Virus record (IMG/VR): IMGVR_UViG_3300008259_000430 | Location: 1 to 33,487 of that record | DNA: 33,487 bases | Reading direction: 5' to 3' (one strand) | DNA from: a virus | Shown: in pieces, positions 1 to 7,458 of the stretch | Layout: every line of letters begins with the position of its first letter | Numbering within the stretch: position 1 is the stretch's first letter | Made by a program: the position numbers and the translations under genes | Notes under the pieces: model-generated | The model's input: only the letters and a program-made list of their open reading frames with translations | Told to the model about the DNA's origin: nothing | Database searches by the model: none

Positions 1-114
1 TGAAAATGAAAATGAAGATATAAATATAAATAAAAGTAAATGTACTTTTGAAGAAGTTTACGAATATATGGCTATTAGGATTGGAAAAGAAAATGCTAAA
101 TTAGAAGCCGAAAA
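1..114. repeat. Terminal direct repeat, left copy (circular junction)
   Basis: These 114 bases are identical to the last 114 bases of the window (33374-33487). The copy lies inside one reading frame that continues in phase from the right end to the left end. This is what a circular or circularly permuted contig looks like when opened at an arbitrary point, not two genuine repeats. The overlap sits in an A-rich linker of the replication gene encoding alternating Glu/Asn residues. Confidence 0.95.
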
Positions 115-373
115 GTTTGTAAATTACTACACAAGCAATGGGTGGAAAGTAGGTAAGAACCCAATGAAGAGTTGGGGAGCAGCAGCAAATAATTGGATAA
201 CTAACACTAAACAATATGCAAAAGGAACTACAAGCAATCAACGAAAGCTTGACAAAAACGAACTCGAGAACCTTAGAAATTACAACTACATCCACTCTAC
301 TTCCTATGGAGCAAGAGATTATGACCGCATTTTCGGGGGAACGAATGAGGAACATAAACTCTATCATATTTAA
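1..373 (+). CDS. Phage replication protein, C-terminal part (gene split by window ends)
   Basis: This is the downstream part of the gene that starts at 33021. Joined across the overlap the protein is 241 residues, and the frame is preserved because base 1 is the third base of a codon. The left part holds the acidic Glu/Asn linker, then a segment with aromatic positions (FVNYYTSNGWKVG, MKSWGAAANNW) that is common near the C-termini of phage replication-initiation proteins, and a final YGARDYDRIFGG motif. The next gene probably starts inside it at 306. By position and domain type it is probably a replisome organiser that brings host helicase to the phage origin; this role is inferred. Confidence 0.75.
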   Translation, partial: ENENEDININKSKCTFEEVYEYMAIRIGKENAKLEAEKFVNYYTSNGWKVGKNPMKSWGAAANNWITNTKQYAKGTTSNQRKLDKNELENLRNYNYIHSTSYGARDYDRIFGGTNEEHKLYHI

Positions 374-974
374 GCAGAACCTTATTTATTTAATGCAGCT
401 TGTAGGTATTAACAATCCTGGCGACGTTAAGTTAGCAATTTTAGAAGATTGGATAAGAACAGAGTATGGTAACTTTACAATAAACGAAATTAAAGTAGCG
501 TTTAAGCAAATGGTAGCTAATGACTTTATAGACCACTACCAAAACTTTAGTCCTGCTTACTTTAGTCAGGTAATGGATAGGTACAAGAAAAAAGCAAACG
601 AAGTAAGAAAAATGATGCCACAAGAACGAGTAGAAGCAATCCCACACCTTACCGATTTAGAAATAATTGATTACAGTTATCAAGAATATAAGCTTTTAGA
701 AAATAGAACTTTTGATAGGTTGTTTAACCCATTGAGCGTATTTACAAAGCTTAATAGTACGGGCATTAAGAAGTGGACAAAAGAAGATGGCGCACTTGCT
801 AAAAAGAAATTAATAGAGATTATTACCTACAAAGCTAATAAAATGGACATAATAAGTGCAAAGCAGTACCGAGACGAATGGACTGAAAGTTGGCTTAAGA
901 ACCAAGCAAGAGCCGTAGCCGTAGCTTTATTTTTTGATTTGCAAATTAAAAATGGCAAAGTATCGTTTTCTTAA
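306..974 (+). CDS. Conserved phage protein, possible helicase-loader partner
   Basis: A 222-residue protein from the ATG at 306; the frame is open back to 216, but earlier starts would lie deep inside the replication gene, and 345 is an alternative. The middle has a pattern (FTINEIKVAFKQMVANDF followed by FSPAYFSQVMDRYKK) that I recognise from proteins next to replication initiators in Bacteroidota phages, where it forms a helical bundle. No Walker motif is visible, so it is not itself a DnaC-type ATPase. The 68-base overlap with the replication gene suggests translational coupling. A role in helicase loading or replisome assembly is inferred from position only. Confidence 0.6.
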   Translation: MEQEIMTAFSGERMRNINSIIFKQNLIYLMQLVGINNPGDVKLAILEDWIRTEYGNFTINEIKVAFKQMVANDFIDHYQNFSPAYFSQVMDRYKKKANEVRKMMPQERVEAIPHLTDLEIIDYSYQEYKLLENRTFDRLFNPLSVFTKLNSTGIKKWTKEDGALAKKKLIEIITYKANKMDIISAKQYRDEWTESWLKNQARAVAVALFFDLQIKNGKVSFS

Positions 975-988
975 TATAGTTTTGTAAT

Positions 989-1294
989 ATGACCGCAAAC
1001 GAACTAACCAAAGAAGCAATCAAGACCCTGAATAAAAACGGGTGCTTTGTATGGCGCAATAACAATCTTGCGGTTAGGGGTCGCACGTTTATTGGACTTA
1101 AAGGAGTTCCAGATGTTGTAGGCTTTCACACACAAACCGGAGTAGCGGTATACTGCGAAACCAAAGCAATAGGAGATAAACTAAGTACCTACCAAATAGC
1201 ATTTTTAAACTTAGCAAAGACGGCAAATTGCTTCTGTTATTTAGCAACCGAAGAGAACGGCAAATTAACCTTAAAAGAATATGAACAAGAATAG
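989..1294 (+). CDS. VRR-NUC family nuclease
   Basis: A 101-residue protein with the compact PD-(D/E)XK fold of the VRR-NUC family. The catalytic pattern is visible: Gly-Val-Pro-Asp with Asp42, then Glu57-x-Lys59 in YCETKA, and a following GDKLSTYQ segment typical of the family. The single-domain size matches phage VRR-NUC proteins, which cleave branched DNA such as Holliday or flap junctions. Here it would resolve replication or recombination intermediates, possibly those made by the ERF protein, before packaging. It ends 14 bases inside the next gene. Family assignment is strong; substrate is inferred. Confidence 0.88.
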   Translation: MTANELTKEAIKTLNKNGCFVWRNNNLAVRGRTFIGLKGVPDVVGFHTQTGVAVYCETKAIGDKLSTYQIAFLNLAKTANCFCYLATEENGKLTLKEYEQE

Positions 1295-1757
1295 CATCAT
1301 ATTAGAACTTTGGGAGAGCCGAGAACTTAAGGAAGCAATAGATAAAATGCAGCCTGAAGATTTACGAGAAGATTTAAGAAGCGAACTATTTAAGGTGTTA
1401 TGCGAAATGGAAGAAGAGCGATTAATTGATATGCGCACACGCAATGTATTAAAGTTCTACTTAGTTAGAACTATGATTAATATGATGCAAAGTAACACAA
1501 GCCAATTTTATAGAACATACCGAAAACCTTTAGAAGTAGAATTAATAGTACACGATAGAGACGAAGATTTACTTAACAAAGTAGAAGATGAGTTATCAAA
1601 GATGCATTGGTACAAAGCTGAATTATTACGAGTGTATGCTATTAAACACAACTGCAACGCTAAAGAATTAAGCAGAGTTACAGGCATACCTTATATGTCA
1701 ATACATAGGGAACTTAAATTAACTAAACGAGAACTTAAAAAACAATTACGCAAATGA
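1281..1757 (+). CDS. Sigma-70-like / HTH regulatory protein
   Basis: A 158-residue protein. The C-terminal third (about residues 119-155) reads as a helix-turn-helix of the sigma region 4 type: NAKELSRVTGIPYMSIHREL followed by a basic tail. The N-terminal two thirds are helical and charged without a recognisable domain. Similar proteins in Bacteroidota prophages are usually annotated as sigma-70 family factors. It could redirect host RNA polymerase to late phage promoters. It overlaps both neighbours by a few bases, so it sits within an operon. A plain DNA-binding regulator is the main alternative. Confidence 0.6.
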   Translation: MNKNSIILELWESRELKEAIDKMQPEDLREDLRSELFKVLCEMEEERLIDMRTRNVLKFYLVRTMINMMQSNTSQFYRTYRKPLEVELIVHDRDEDLLNKVEDELSKMHWYKAELLRVYAIKHNCNAKELSRVTGIPYMSIHRELKLTKRELKKQLRK

Positions 1758-1987
1758 TAATTATAGCAGCGATATGCTTTGCAATTTTCTTTGTAGAGAT
1801 ACACCAATTCCATAGGAAGTGGAAGTTAGATTTTAAGCCCTTTAGTTGCACAAGTTGTTTAGCAGCTTGGACAGGTTTGGCTTTATATTTACTACCTGCA
1901 ATATGTACCGATGTTATTGCGTTTGTATTTATACCCGGAGTAGCAGCTCCTTTACTTTCTAAACTAATGTGGAACTTATGGAAATAG
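1754..1987 (+). CDS. Small membrane protein with CxxC motif (DUF1360-like)
   Basis: A 77-residue protein with an N-terminal hydrophobic helix (residues 1-14) and a second hydrophobic region at about 38-70. Between them is FSCTSCLAAWTG, a Cys-x-x-Cys followed by Trp. This pattern resembles small DUF1360-type membrane proteins in which a paired cysteine precedes a transmembrane helix; that resemblance is tentative. Its start overlaps the preceding stop (ATGA). A role in envelope modification or superinfection exclusion is possible, but nothing in the sequence shows it. Confidence 0.55.
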   Translation: MIIIAAICFAIFFVEIHQFHRKWKLDFKPFSCTSCLAAWTGLALYLLPAICTDVIAFVFIPGVAAPLLSKLMWNLWK

Positions 1988-2223
1988 AACACCGCAACTT
2001 TTTAGATGATAACATTGGTAATTGGCATACAGTACAAAATGGTTATGTGCGTAATATCGATTTAGACATCTTAAAAATGTACGAGCATATTTATCGCAAG
2101 TATATGAGTGCAGATTTTATCTTAACAGTATGGTGCGGTAATTGTATCTTCGATATGATTAAACGATTATACACTTGGTACGAAGAACAACCTAAACCTA
2201 AAAATAAAAAAAAGAATGGCTAA
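1978..2223 (+). CDS. Conserved hypothetical protein with C-x-x-C
   Basis: An 81-residue protein. The frame could begin at a GTG (1969), but the ATG at 1978, giving MEIEHRNF, is preferred. It has a helical middle (YEHIYRKYMSADFIL), then WCGNCIFDMIKRLYTWYEE and a lysine-rich tail. The Cys-Gly-Asn-Cys followed by an aromatic helix is a pattern I have seen in small unassigned Bacteroidota phage proteins. It overlaps the acyltransferase gene by eight bases. Function unknown. Confidence 0.6.
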   Translation: MEIEHRNFLDDNIGNWHTVQNGYVRNIDLDILKMYEHIYRKYMSADFILTVWCGNCIFDMIKRLYTWYEEQPKPKNKKKNG

Positions 2224-2695
2224 CTTTATACACCCTACCGCTATCATTGGAGATAACGTAATTATCGGAGACGGAAACTACATTGGTGCTTATTGTATTA
2301 TTGGCGACAAAGCCGAGCATAAAAAGTTCTGGCAAAAAGAAAAAGGCAAAGTTTACATTGGCGATAACAATGTTATTACAGGACTTGTAACAATAGACGC
2401 AGGAACGGAGATTGATACCTTTATTGGTAATAATTGTTTCATAATGAAACACGCACACATTGGACACGATTGTACAATTTTAGATAATGTTACTATAAGC
2501 TGCGGAGCAAAAATAGGTGGGCATTCAATTATTGACAAAGGTGCTAACATAGGACTTAACGCAGTTCTACATCAGTTTGCAAACGTAGGAGAGAATTGTA
2601 TGATAGGGGCAAGTGCTTTTGTTAAAGGAGATGCAAAACCAAATACTAAATACGCAGGAGTTCCTGCACGAGAAATTGGTTCAAACATAAGATAA
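2216..2695 (+). CDS. Left-handed beta-helix acyltransferase (LpxA / sugar acetyltransferase type)
   Basis: A 159-residue protein made almost entirely of hexapeptide repeats of the [IV]-G-x-x-x-x type, the hallmark of trimeric left-handed beta-helix acyltransferases. It contains HIGHDC with His81 and His84, matching the HIAHDC segment of LpxA that carries the catalytic His, and later VLHQF, also LpxA-like. It is far shorter than LpxA (about 260 residues) because the C-terminal helical domain is absent. It ends with YAGVPAREIG, the usual ending of sugar O/N-acetyltransferases. It probably acylates a sugar or nucleotide sugar for surface glycan or lipid A. Two glycosyltransferases follow directly. 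Confidence 0.85.
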   Translation: MANFIHPTAIIGDNVIIGDGNYIGAYCIIGDKAEHKKFWQKEKGKVYIGDNNVITGLVTIDAGTEIDTFIGNNCFIMKHAHIGHDCTILDNVTISCGAKIGGHSIIDKGANIGLNAVLHQFANVGENCMIGASAFVKGDAKPNTKYAGVPAREIGSNIR

Positions 2696-3378
2696 TGAAA
2701 GTAGCTATTTTATTACTTACACAAAATAGGCACGATTTAACGCAGCGTGTAATCAACCAAAACTTTTACAATAGCGGCTACAATGCCGACTGCTTCTTAA
2801 TAGATAACGGAAGCGACAGGCACGAAACGTTTAATTATCCATTTGCCGGTTATGAGTTATCAAAAGAAAAACGAGGTATAGCGGCAGGAGTAAACGCAGG
2901 ACTTAGGCTAACCCAGAATTACGATGCGGTTTGTTTATTAGCCAACGACATATTACTTCCTGAGAATTGGTTAGCTAAGTTTGTATTGTTTGCACAACGA
3001 ATAGAAAAGACAGGCATAATAGGAATACATTGTGTAGAAGCATTACCACCAATAGTAGATGGTGTACATAAAGTACATACACCTTTTGGAGATAACTTTA
3101 TTACTCGTGAATTAATAGACACGATAGGTGGTTACAATACCGAGTATGACCCATACGGAATGCAAGATGCAGATTACGGGGAACGTGCAACTATTACAGG
3201 CTTTACTAATTACTACCTTCCAGATATGAGGTCGGAACATATAGGACACGATGTCGGAAACGGAACGGAATATAGACGAATGAAAGACGAAAGTTTAGCA
3301 AGGGCGCAAAGCGTTTGGGAAAAATACCAAGACATCTATCACAACCAAAAGAATATAAGATGCGAATACTTTGTATAA
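2695..3378 (+). CDS. GT-A (family 2-like) glycosyltransferase
   Basis: A 227-residue protein with the layout of a small GT-A glycosyltransferase: an N-terminal strand with TQNRHDLTQRV, DNGS in the nucleotide-binding region (about residues 37-40), KRGIAAGVNAGL, and LLANDILLPENW in the place of the metal-binding DxD region. Later come GGYNTEYDPYGMQDADYGER, where the acidic catalytic-type residues lie, and HIGHD. The motif is ND instead of a strict DxD. It starts at the stop of the acyltransferase gene and overlaps the next glycosyltransferase by 19 bases. It probably adds a sugar to a host surface glycan or phage structure; acceptor unknown. Confidence 0.82.
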   Translation: MKVAILLLTQNRHDLTQRVINQNFYNSGYNADCFLIDNGSDRHETFNYPFAGYELSKEKRGIAAGVNAGLRLTQNYDAVCLLANDILLPENWLAKFVLFAQRIEKTGIIGIHCVEALPPIVDGVHKVHTPFGDNFITRELIDTIGGYNTEYDPYGMQDADYGERATITGFTNYYLPDMRSEHIGHDVGNGTEYRRMKDESLARAQSVWEKYQDIYHNQKNIRCEYFV

Positions 3379-4355
3379 CTTCAGCTAATTCAGGAGTAGG
3401 ACTGCACCGAATAATGATGCCAATAGTACACTTAGAAAAAGAATATGCACTTATTACCGATGTACTTAATGACGAACTACTTGAGCAAGGTTGGGATATT
3501 GTGCTAATGAATAGAATGCTTAACGAGATAGATGCAAAGCAAATGGACACCTGGAGAACTAAGTATGGCTTTAAGTTAGTTGTTGATAATGACGATTACT
3601 GGGAACTAAACGAAAGCCATTTATTGTATTTAAGATATAAGCTTAACAATATACCTAAACTAATTACCGACTACTTAAATATTGCAGACCTATGCACCTG
3701 CACTCACGAAAGGTTAGCAGCTGAGATAAACTCATACAATAAGAACGTTCACATCTTACCAAACGCATTACCTTACGGACAAGAGCAGTTCCAGGATAAC
3801 AAGACCGAAGATTACAAGGTTAGATTATTTTGGAGCGGTAGCGGAACGCACGAGAGAGATTTAGAAATACTTAGGCAGCCTTTTAAAAGGTTACAAGGTA
3901 TGAATATAAGAACAGTTATAGCAGGTTACAATGACGGGGAGAAACCTATATGGGATAAAATGATAGATGCGTTCACTTGCGGACTAAAGCTTAACCCTAC
4001 TATCTACAACTATGCAAAGGTCACGGAATATATGGGTGCTTATACGGATAGCGATATTTCAATTATACCATTGGTAGATAACAAGTTCAATGCTATGAAG
4101 TCAAATTTAAAGGTATTAGAAACGGCTGCTAAAAAGAACCCTGCCATAGTTAGCCACGTCAATCCTTACTTAGATATGCCCGTGCATTACGTTAAAAGCC
4201 AGAAAGATTGGTACAAACATATTAAAGATTTAGTAAGCGATGCGGATATGCGAAAGGAAAGCGGACAGAAGTTGTTTGAGTTCTGCCAAAAGAAGTATAA
4301 CTTTGACGAGATAAATTTAGACCGAAAGTATATTTATAGTAAACTATGCCAGTAA
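3360..4355 (+). CDS. GT-B type glycosyltransferase
   Basis: A 331-residue protein from the ATG at 3360 (MRILCITSANSGVGLHRI); the open frame reaches back to 3315 inside the previous gene. The early Gly-Val-Gly-Leu-His-Arg is typical of the GT-B N-lobe. The C-lobe shows VRLFWSGSGTHERDLE, YTDSDISIIPLVDNKFNAMKSNLKVLETAA and AIVSHVNPY, matching family 4-like enzymes in which the donor-binding Glu and Lys/Asn lie in this segment. It belongs to the same operon as the acyltransferase and GT-A enzyme. The three together could alter the O-antigen or capsule to block superinfection. Confidence 0.83.
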   Translation: MRILCITSANSGVGLHRIMMPIVHLEKEYALITDVLNDELLEQGWDIVLMNRMLNEIDAKQMDTWRTKYGFKLVVDNDDYWELNESHLLYLRYKLNNIPKLITDYLNIADLCTCTHERLAAEINSYNKNVHILPNALPYGQEQFQDNKTEDYKVRLFWSGSGTHERDLEILRQPFKRLQGMNIRTVIAGYNDGEKPIWDKMIDAFTCGLKLNPTIYNYAKVTEYMGAYTDSDISIIPLVDNKFNAMKSNLKVLETAAKKNPAIVSHVNPYLDMPVHYVKSQKDWYKHIKDLVSDADMRKESGQKLFEFCQKKYNFDEINLDRKYIYSKLCQ

Positions 4356-4768
4356 TAAAATGCTCTAACGGCAAATATAGAATAGGCTCAGGCGGTTGCG
4401 TTTACGATACCGAGGAGAAGGCAATGCAAGTTTGGAAGGCTATTCTTGCAGGTGGCAAGTTTGCCGAAAGCTATACCGACTATCCTGAAAGTGCAACTAA
4501 TAACGCAAAAAGGGCAATAGAATGGGCAGATAAAAATGGTTGGGGTTCTTGCGGAGAAGCAACAGGTAAAGCAAGAGCAAGGCAGTTGGCAAATCGTGAG
4601 CCGATTAGTAGAGATACGATTGCCCGTATGGCTTCCTTTAAAAGACATCAGCAACATAAAGACGTGCCTTATAGTGAAGGTTGTGGCGGTTTAATGTGGG
4701 ACGCTTGGGGCGGAACTTCTGGTGTTGAATGGGCTATTAATAAGTTAAAAGAGATAGACGGAAAATAA
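4346..4768 (+). CDS. Conserved phage protein with GKYRIGSG and GWGSCG repeat-type modules
   Basis: A 140-residue protein with two recognisable small modules. The N-terminal KCSNGKYRIGSGGCVYDTEE is a short beta motif found appended to many phage proteins. The second, from about residue 47, runs ATNNAKRAIEWADKNGWGSCG, then KARARQLANREPISRDTIARMASFKRHQQHKDV and a terminal GGLMWDAWGGTSGVEWA. I recall this second module fused to head-maturation proteases or minor head proteins in other phages; here it stands alone beside the glycosyltransferases. Catalysis is not apparent. A structural or virion-associated role is inferred from those fusions. Confidence 0.7.
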   Translation: MPVIKCSNGKYRIGSGGCVYDTEEKAMQVWKAILAGGKFAESYTDYPESATNNAKRAIEWADKNGWGSCGEATGKARARQLANREPISRDTIARMASFKRHQQHKDVPYSEGCGGLMWDAWGGTSGVEWAINKLKEIDGK

Positions 4769-4770
4769 TT

Positions 4771-4836
4771 TGCATAGTTAATTTTTTTAAACAATTATTA
4801 TTAATCAACGAAAAAAATTAATGGGGAAACTATGCA
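4771..4836 (+). promoter_or_regulatory. Two-block inverted repeat enclosing the HNH start codon
   Basis: TGCATAGTT (4771-4779) is the exact reverse complement of AACTATGCA (4828-4836), and the adjoining AATTTTTTT (4780-4788) of AAAAAAATT (4811-4819). The RNA could fold into a stem of two nine-pair blocks with an eight-base bulge (AATGGGGA) and a 22-base loop. The ATG of the HNH gene (4832-4834) lies inside the outer stem, and a GGGGA ribosome-site-like stretch lies in the bulge. This suggests translational control or a DNA-binding operator. I saw no promoter with good spacing in this 63-base gap. Confidence 0.6.
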
Positions 4837-5086
4837 GAAACACACACAAATTTATTTGCAGGGAATGGGGTATAAAAAAACGGACTTCATTCCTTGCGAA
4901 GTGTGTGGCTCACAAGCGGTAGACATACATCATATTGAGGCGAGGGGAATGGGTGGAAGCAAAAAGGCAGACACGATAGAAAACCTTATGGGTTGTTGTA
5001 GACAATGCCATATTAAATACGGAGATAAAAAACAATATAAAGAGTTTTTAAAAGACATACACGCAAAGAATTATGGCAAAGGGTAA
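4832..5086 (+). CDS. HNH endonuclease
   Basis: An 84-residue protein with a compact HNH fold. CEVCGS supplies the first zinc cysteine pair, VDIHHIEARGMGG the catalytic His-His, NLMGCCRQCHIKYGD the Asn, second cysteine pair and final His. The length fits small phage HNH proteins found near terminase genes, where they nick DNA during packaging; free-standing homing is the alternative. It lies about 1.5 kb before the terminase genes. Its start codon is buried in an inverted repeat, so expression may be restrained. Confidence 0.88.
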   Translation: MQKHTQIYLQGMGYKKTDFIPCEVCGSQAVDIHHIEARGMGGSKKADTIENLMGCCRQCHIKYGDKKQYKEFLKDIHAKNYGKG

Positions 5087-5195
5087 CGAGAATAAAAACA
5101 AAATTAGCTTTGGTAAACGCAAAAGAGGTTCTGCAAAGAAGTCCTTTAATAAGCATACGCCAAGAGAAAAAGCTTATAGAGGTCAAGGCAGATGA
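5073..5195 (+). CDS. Small basic conserved phage protein (40 aa)
   Basis: A 40-residue highly basic ORF starting inside the end of the HNH gene and ending in an ATGA overlap with the next gene, which supports real translation. It has FGKRKRGSAKKSFNKHTPREK and ends with YRGQGR, a signature I recognise from small proteins in other Bacteroidota phages. The charge suggests nucleic-acid binding. Function unknown. Confidence 0.65.
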   Translation: MAKGNENKNKISFGKRKRGSAKKSFNKHTPREKAYRGQGR

Positions 5196-5413
5196 GAAAA
5201 CTAAATGCTATATGGCTTCTCCTAACCCACAAAGCTTACTTCCTTGCGGTATGTAAGACGGGTAAAAACGGAGACGATATGACCACGATAGGACACTACA
5301 CCTATGCAATGGCAGAAACCCTAATTAACAAACATATAGCAGACGTAGATACATACCTCGACCAAGAAGATGCTTTAGACGAAGCAAACGATATAATAAA
5401 CGGCATACTATGA
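5192..5413 (+). CDS. Hypothetical protein (73 aa)
   Basis: A 73-residue protein with a short hydrophobic N-terminus (LNAIWLLLTHKAYFLAVC), a central turn-rich part and an acidic C-terminus (DTYLDQEDALDEANDIING). It is linked by an ATGA overlap to the small basic gene upstream and by four bases to the methyltransferase downstream, so it is part of the same translation unit. No catalytic motif seen. Function unknown. Confidence 0.6.
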   Translation: MRKLNAIWLLLTHKAYFLAVCKTGKNGDDMTTIGHYTYAMAETLINKHIADVDTYLDQEDALDEANDIINGIL

Positions 5414-6582
5414 TACAAAACGTACCAATCAACACAGTAAAAGCAAACCCTAACAACCCCAGGATAATTAAGGATGATAAGTTTGCAAAGCTTGTAAAGT
5501 CAATTAATGAGTTCCCACAAATGCTAAACCTTAGACCTATCGTAGTTAATGACGATATGGTTGTGCTTGGTGGCAATATGAGATTAAAGGCTTGTAAGGA
5601 AGCAGGACTTAAAGAGATACCTATTATCAAAGCAAGTGAATTAACCGAGCAGCAACAAAAGGAATTTATAGTTAAGGATAACGTAGGCTATGGCGAGTGG
5701 GATTGGAACGACCTTGCTAATAATTGGGATGCAGAGCAGCTACAAGATTGGGGATTAGATATACCAGGTTTTGATGCCGAAGTTATAGAAGCCGAGGAAG
5801 ATGATTTTTCAGTTCCAGACGGGGGAATAGAAACCGATATAGTATTAGGAGATTTATTCGAGATAGGAGAACACCGATTGCTTTGTGGAGATAGTACGGA
5901 TAGCGAGCAAGTAGCAAAGCTAATGAACGGGCATAAGGCTGATATGGTATTTACAGACCCACCATATAAACTTGAAACAGAAGGCGGGTATAAAGGAAGT
6001 ATAGGGGAAGGGTTAAAAAAACAAGGAGATAGCATAGAGTTTATATCAAACTTTGAACCAACTGAATTTTTACAAGTGCTTCCTTTAATATTTGATAAAA
6101 ATAAATTAAACGCTTACATATTTTGCAATAAAGAACTATTGCCAGATTATTTAGTTTGGGCAAGAGATAGCGGATATTCTTTTAATGTTTTAATTTGGAA
6201 AAAGCCTAATGCGATACCAATACGAGATTCACATAGACCAGATATAGAATATTTGCTTTTATTTAGGAAGTCAGCTATTTGGAATTATGGGTTAGCTGAT
6301 GTTAATTATTCAAGATGTTTAGAATTTGGTAGAGAAACAGGATTACACCCAACTATGAAGCCTATTGAATTAATAGCAAATGAAATGAAGATAAGCTCTA
6401 ATCTAAATAGTTTAGTATTTGATTTCTTTTTAGGCTCTGGTTCAACAATGGTAGCTTCACATCAATTAAAAAGGAAGTGCTACGGAATGGAACTTGACCC
6501 TAAATATTGCCAAGTTATAGTAAACAGGATGCGTAAACTTGACCCAACATTAGTTATTAAAAAGAACGGAGAACCAATTTAA
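5410..6582 (+). CDS. ParB-N domain / DNA methyltransferase fusion
   Basis: A 390-residue protein. Residues 1-75 form a ParB-like N-domain (NPNNPR at about 14-19, VVLGGNMRLKACKEAG later). The methyltransferase part has DPPY at 183-186 (motif IV) and, near the C-terminus, HPTMKP followed by FFLGSGST at about 340-347 (motif I) and a GMELDP SAM-binding strand. Motif IV before motif I is the beta-class order, so the product is N6-adenine or N4-cytosine methylation. No partner restriction gene is present, so it is probably an orphan that protects phage DNA. The region between the motifs (about 5990-6480) is more AT-rich than the flanks and may be a swapped recognition domain. Confidence 0.9.
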   Translation: MIQNVPINTVKANPNNPRIIKDDKFAKLVKSINEFPQMLNLRPIVVNDDMVVLGGNMRLKACKEAGLKEIPIIKASELTEQQQKEFIVKDNVGYGEWDWNDLANNWDAEQLQDWGLDIPGFDAEVIEAEEDDFSVPDGGIETDIVLGDLFEIGEHRLLCGDSTDSEQVAKLMNGHKADMVFTDPPYKLETEGGYKGSIGEGLKKQGDSIEFISNFEPTEFLQVLPLIFDKNKLNAYIFCNKELLPDYLVWARDSGYSFNVLIWKKPNAIPIRDSHRPDIEYLLLFRKSAIWNYGLADVNYSRCLEFGRETGLHPTMKPIELIANEMKISSNLNSLVFDFFLGSGSTMVASHQLKRKCYGMELDPKYCQVIVNRMRKLDPTLVIKKNGEPI

Positions 6583-6601
6583 AAACAGCGAAATTACAGC
6601 G

Positions 6602-6970
6602 ATGCCTAATCCACAAAATATAGAGCCATACAAAATGCAGAAGGGGGAAACATTGAACCCAAACGGCAGACCCAGGAAGTATGTAAGCCTACTTAAAGAG
6701 CAAGGCTATAAACTTGCTGAGATAAACGACACCATACAAGCTATGATGTCAATGGACTTAGAGGAACTTAAAACAGTATGGGATAATCCGAAGGCAACAA
6801 TACTTGAAAAGACAATAGCAGCAGCTATGCGTAAGAGCTTAGAGAAGGGCAGCCTTTATAGTTTAGAAACTTTGCTTACCCGTGTTTATGGTAAACCTAA
6901 AGAACAGATGGACATACAAACAGATAACAGAATAGAGATAGTATTTGTAGACGGCAAGACAATTCTTTAA
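6602..6970 (+). CDS. terS: Small terminase subunit-like protein (DUF5681 type)
   Basis: A 122-residue protein beginning with KGETLNPNGRPRK, the N-terminal NPxGRP motif of the DUF5681/small-terminase-like family. The rest is helical (LLKEQGYKLAEINDTIQAMM and TILEKTIAAAMRKSLEKG) with an oligomerisation-type helix pair. It ends one base into the next gene, the large terminase, which is the expected partner. It would bind packaging sites on phage DNA and regulate the motor. Twenty bases separate it from the methyltransferase. Confidence 0.75.
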   Translation: MPNPQNIEPYKMQKGETLNPNGRPRKYVSLLKEQGYKLAEINDTIQAMMSMDLEELKTVWDNPKATILEKTIAAAMRKSLEKGSLYSLETLLTRVYGKPKEQMDIQTDNRIEIVFVDGKTIL

Positions 6971-7458
6971 TGCGGATAGAACTACCTAACGGACATATAA
7001 ACCAAAAGAAGATACTTGACTGCGAAGCCAGGTACATTGTTGTTATGTGTGGTCGAAGGTTCGGCAAATCGGAGTTAAGCCAAATCAAATGTATTACAAC
7101 TGCAATCAAAGGCGGACAGGTAGCTTACATAACCCCTACCTATAAATTGGCTAAGGTATTCTTTGAGAAGCTATGCAATAGCCTTCCCTTCCCTAATAAC
7201 AAATCGGACTTAAACATTAGCTTCCCTAATGGTGGCAAGGTCGAGTTCTTTACGGGGGAACGCTTGGATAACTTAAGAGGTAGAAAGTTTAACCTGGTAA
7301 TAGTAGATGAAGCTTCTTTTATACCTGACTTAGAAGATGGGTGGCTTAACTCAATAAGACCTACCTTAACGGACTACAAGGGGGCAATTACCCGAGGTTG
7401 TATTCGAGCAAGAGTATATGGCAAACCCTGCGGAGAACGCAGCAAACCCTTTTGGTAG
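6970..7458 (+). CDS. terL: Large terminase, N-terminal ATPase part (broken gene)
   Basis: A 162-residue open frame holding the ATPase lobe: Walker A GRRFGKS at residues 28-34 and Walker B VIVDEASF with Asp113-Glu114. Homology-like sequence continues to IRPTLTDYKG, ending at residue 138 (about 7383), after which the frame reads into unrelated residues and stops. The real continuation resumes in the +1 frame (see next feature), and the expected coupling motif (Ser-Thr-Pro type) and the linker to the nuclease are absent. A normal large terminase is over 400 residues. This looks like an out-of-frame internal deletion or an assembly collapse. Confidence 0.88.
   Translation: MRIELPNGHINQKKILDCEARYIVVMCGRRFGKSELSQIKCITTAIKGGQVAYITPTYKLAKVFFEKLCNSLPFPNNKSDLNISFPNGGKVEFFTGERLDNLRGRKFNLVIVDEASFIPDLEDGWLNSIRPTLTDYKGAITRGCIRARVYGKPCGERSKPFW

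Noticed and set aside
977-984. TAGTTTTG matching the -7 promoter box before the VRR-NUC gene
   Set aside because: No TTG at 17-23 bases upstream, and the transcript would start at or after the ATG at 989.
7384-7417. Intron or intein in the large terminase
   Set aside because: Sequence is missing at the break instead of inserted; both flanks abut directly.
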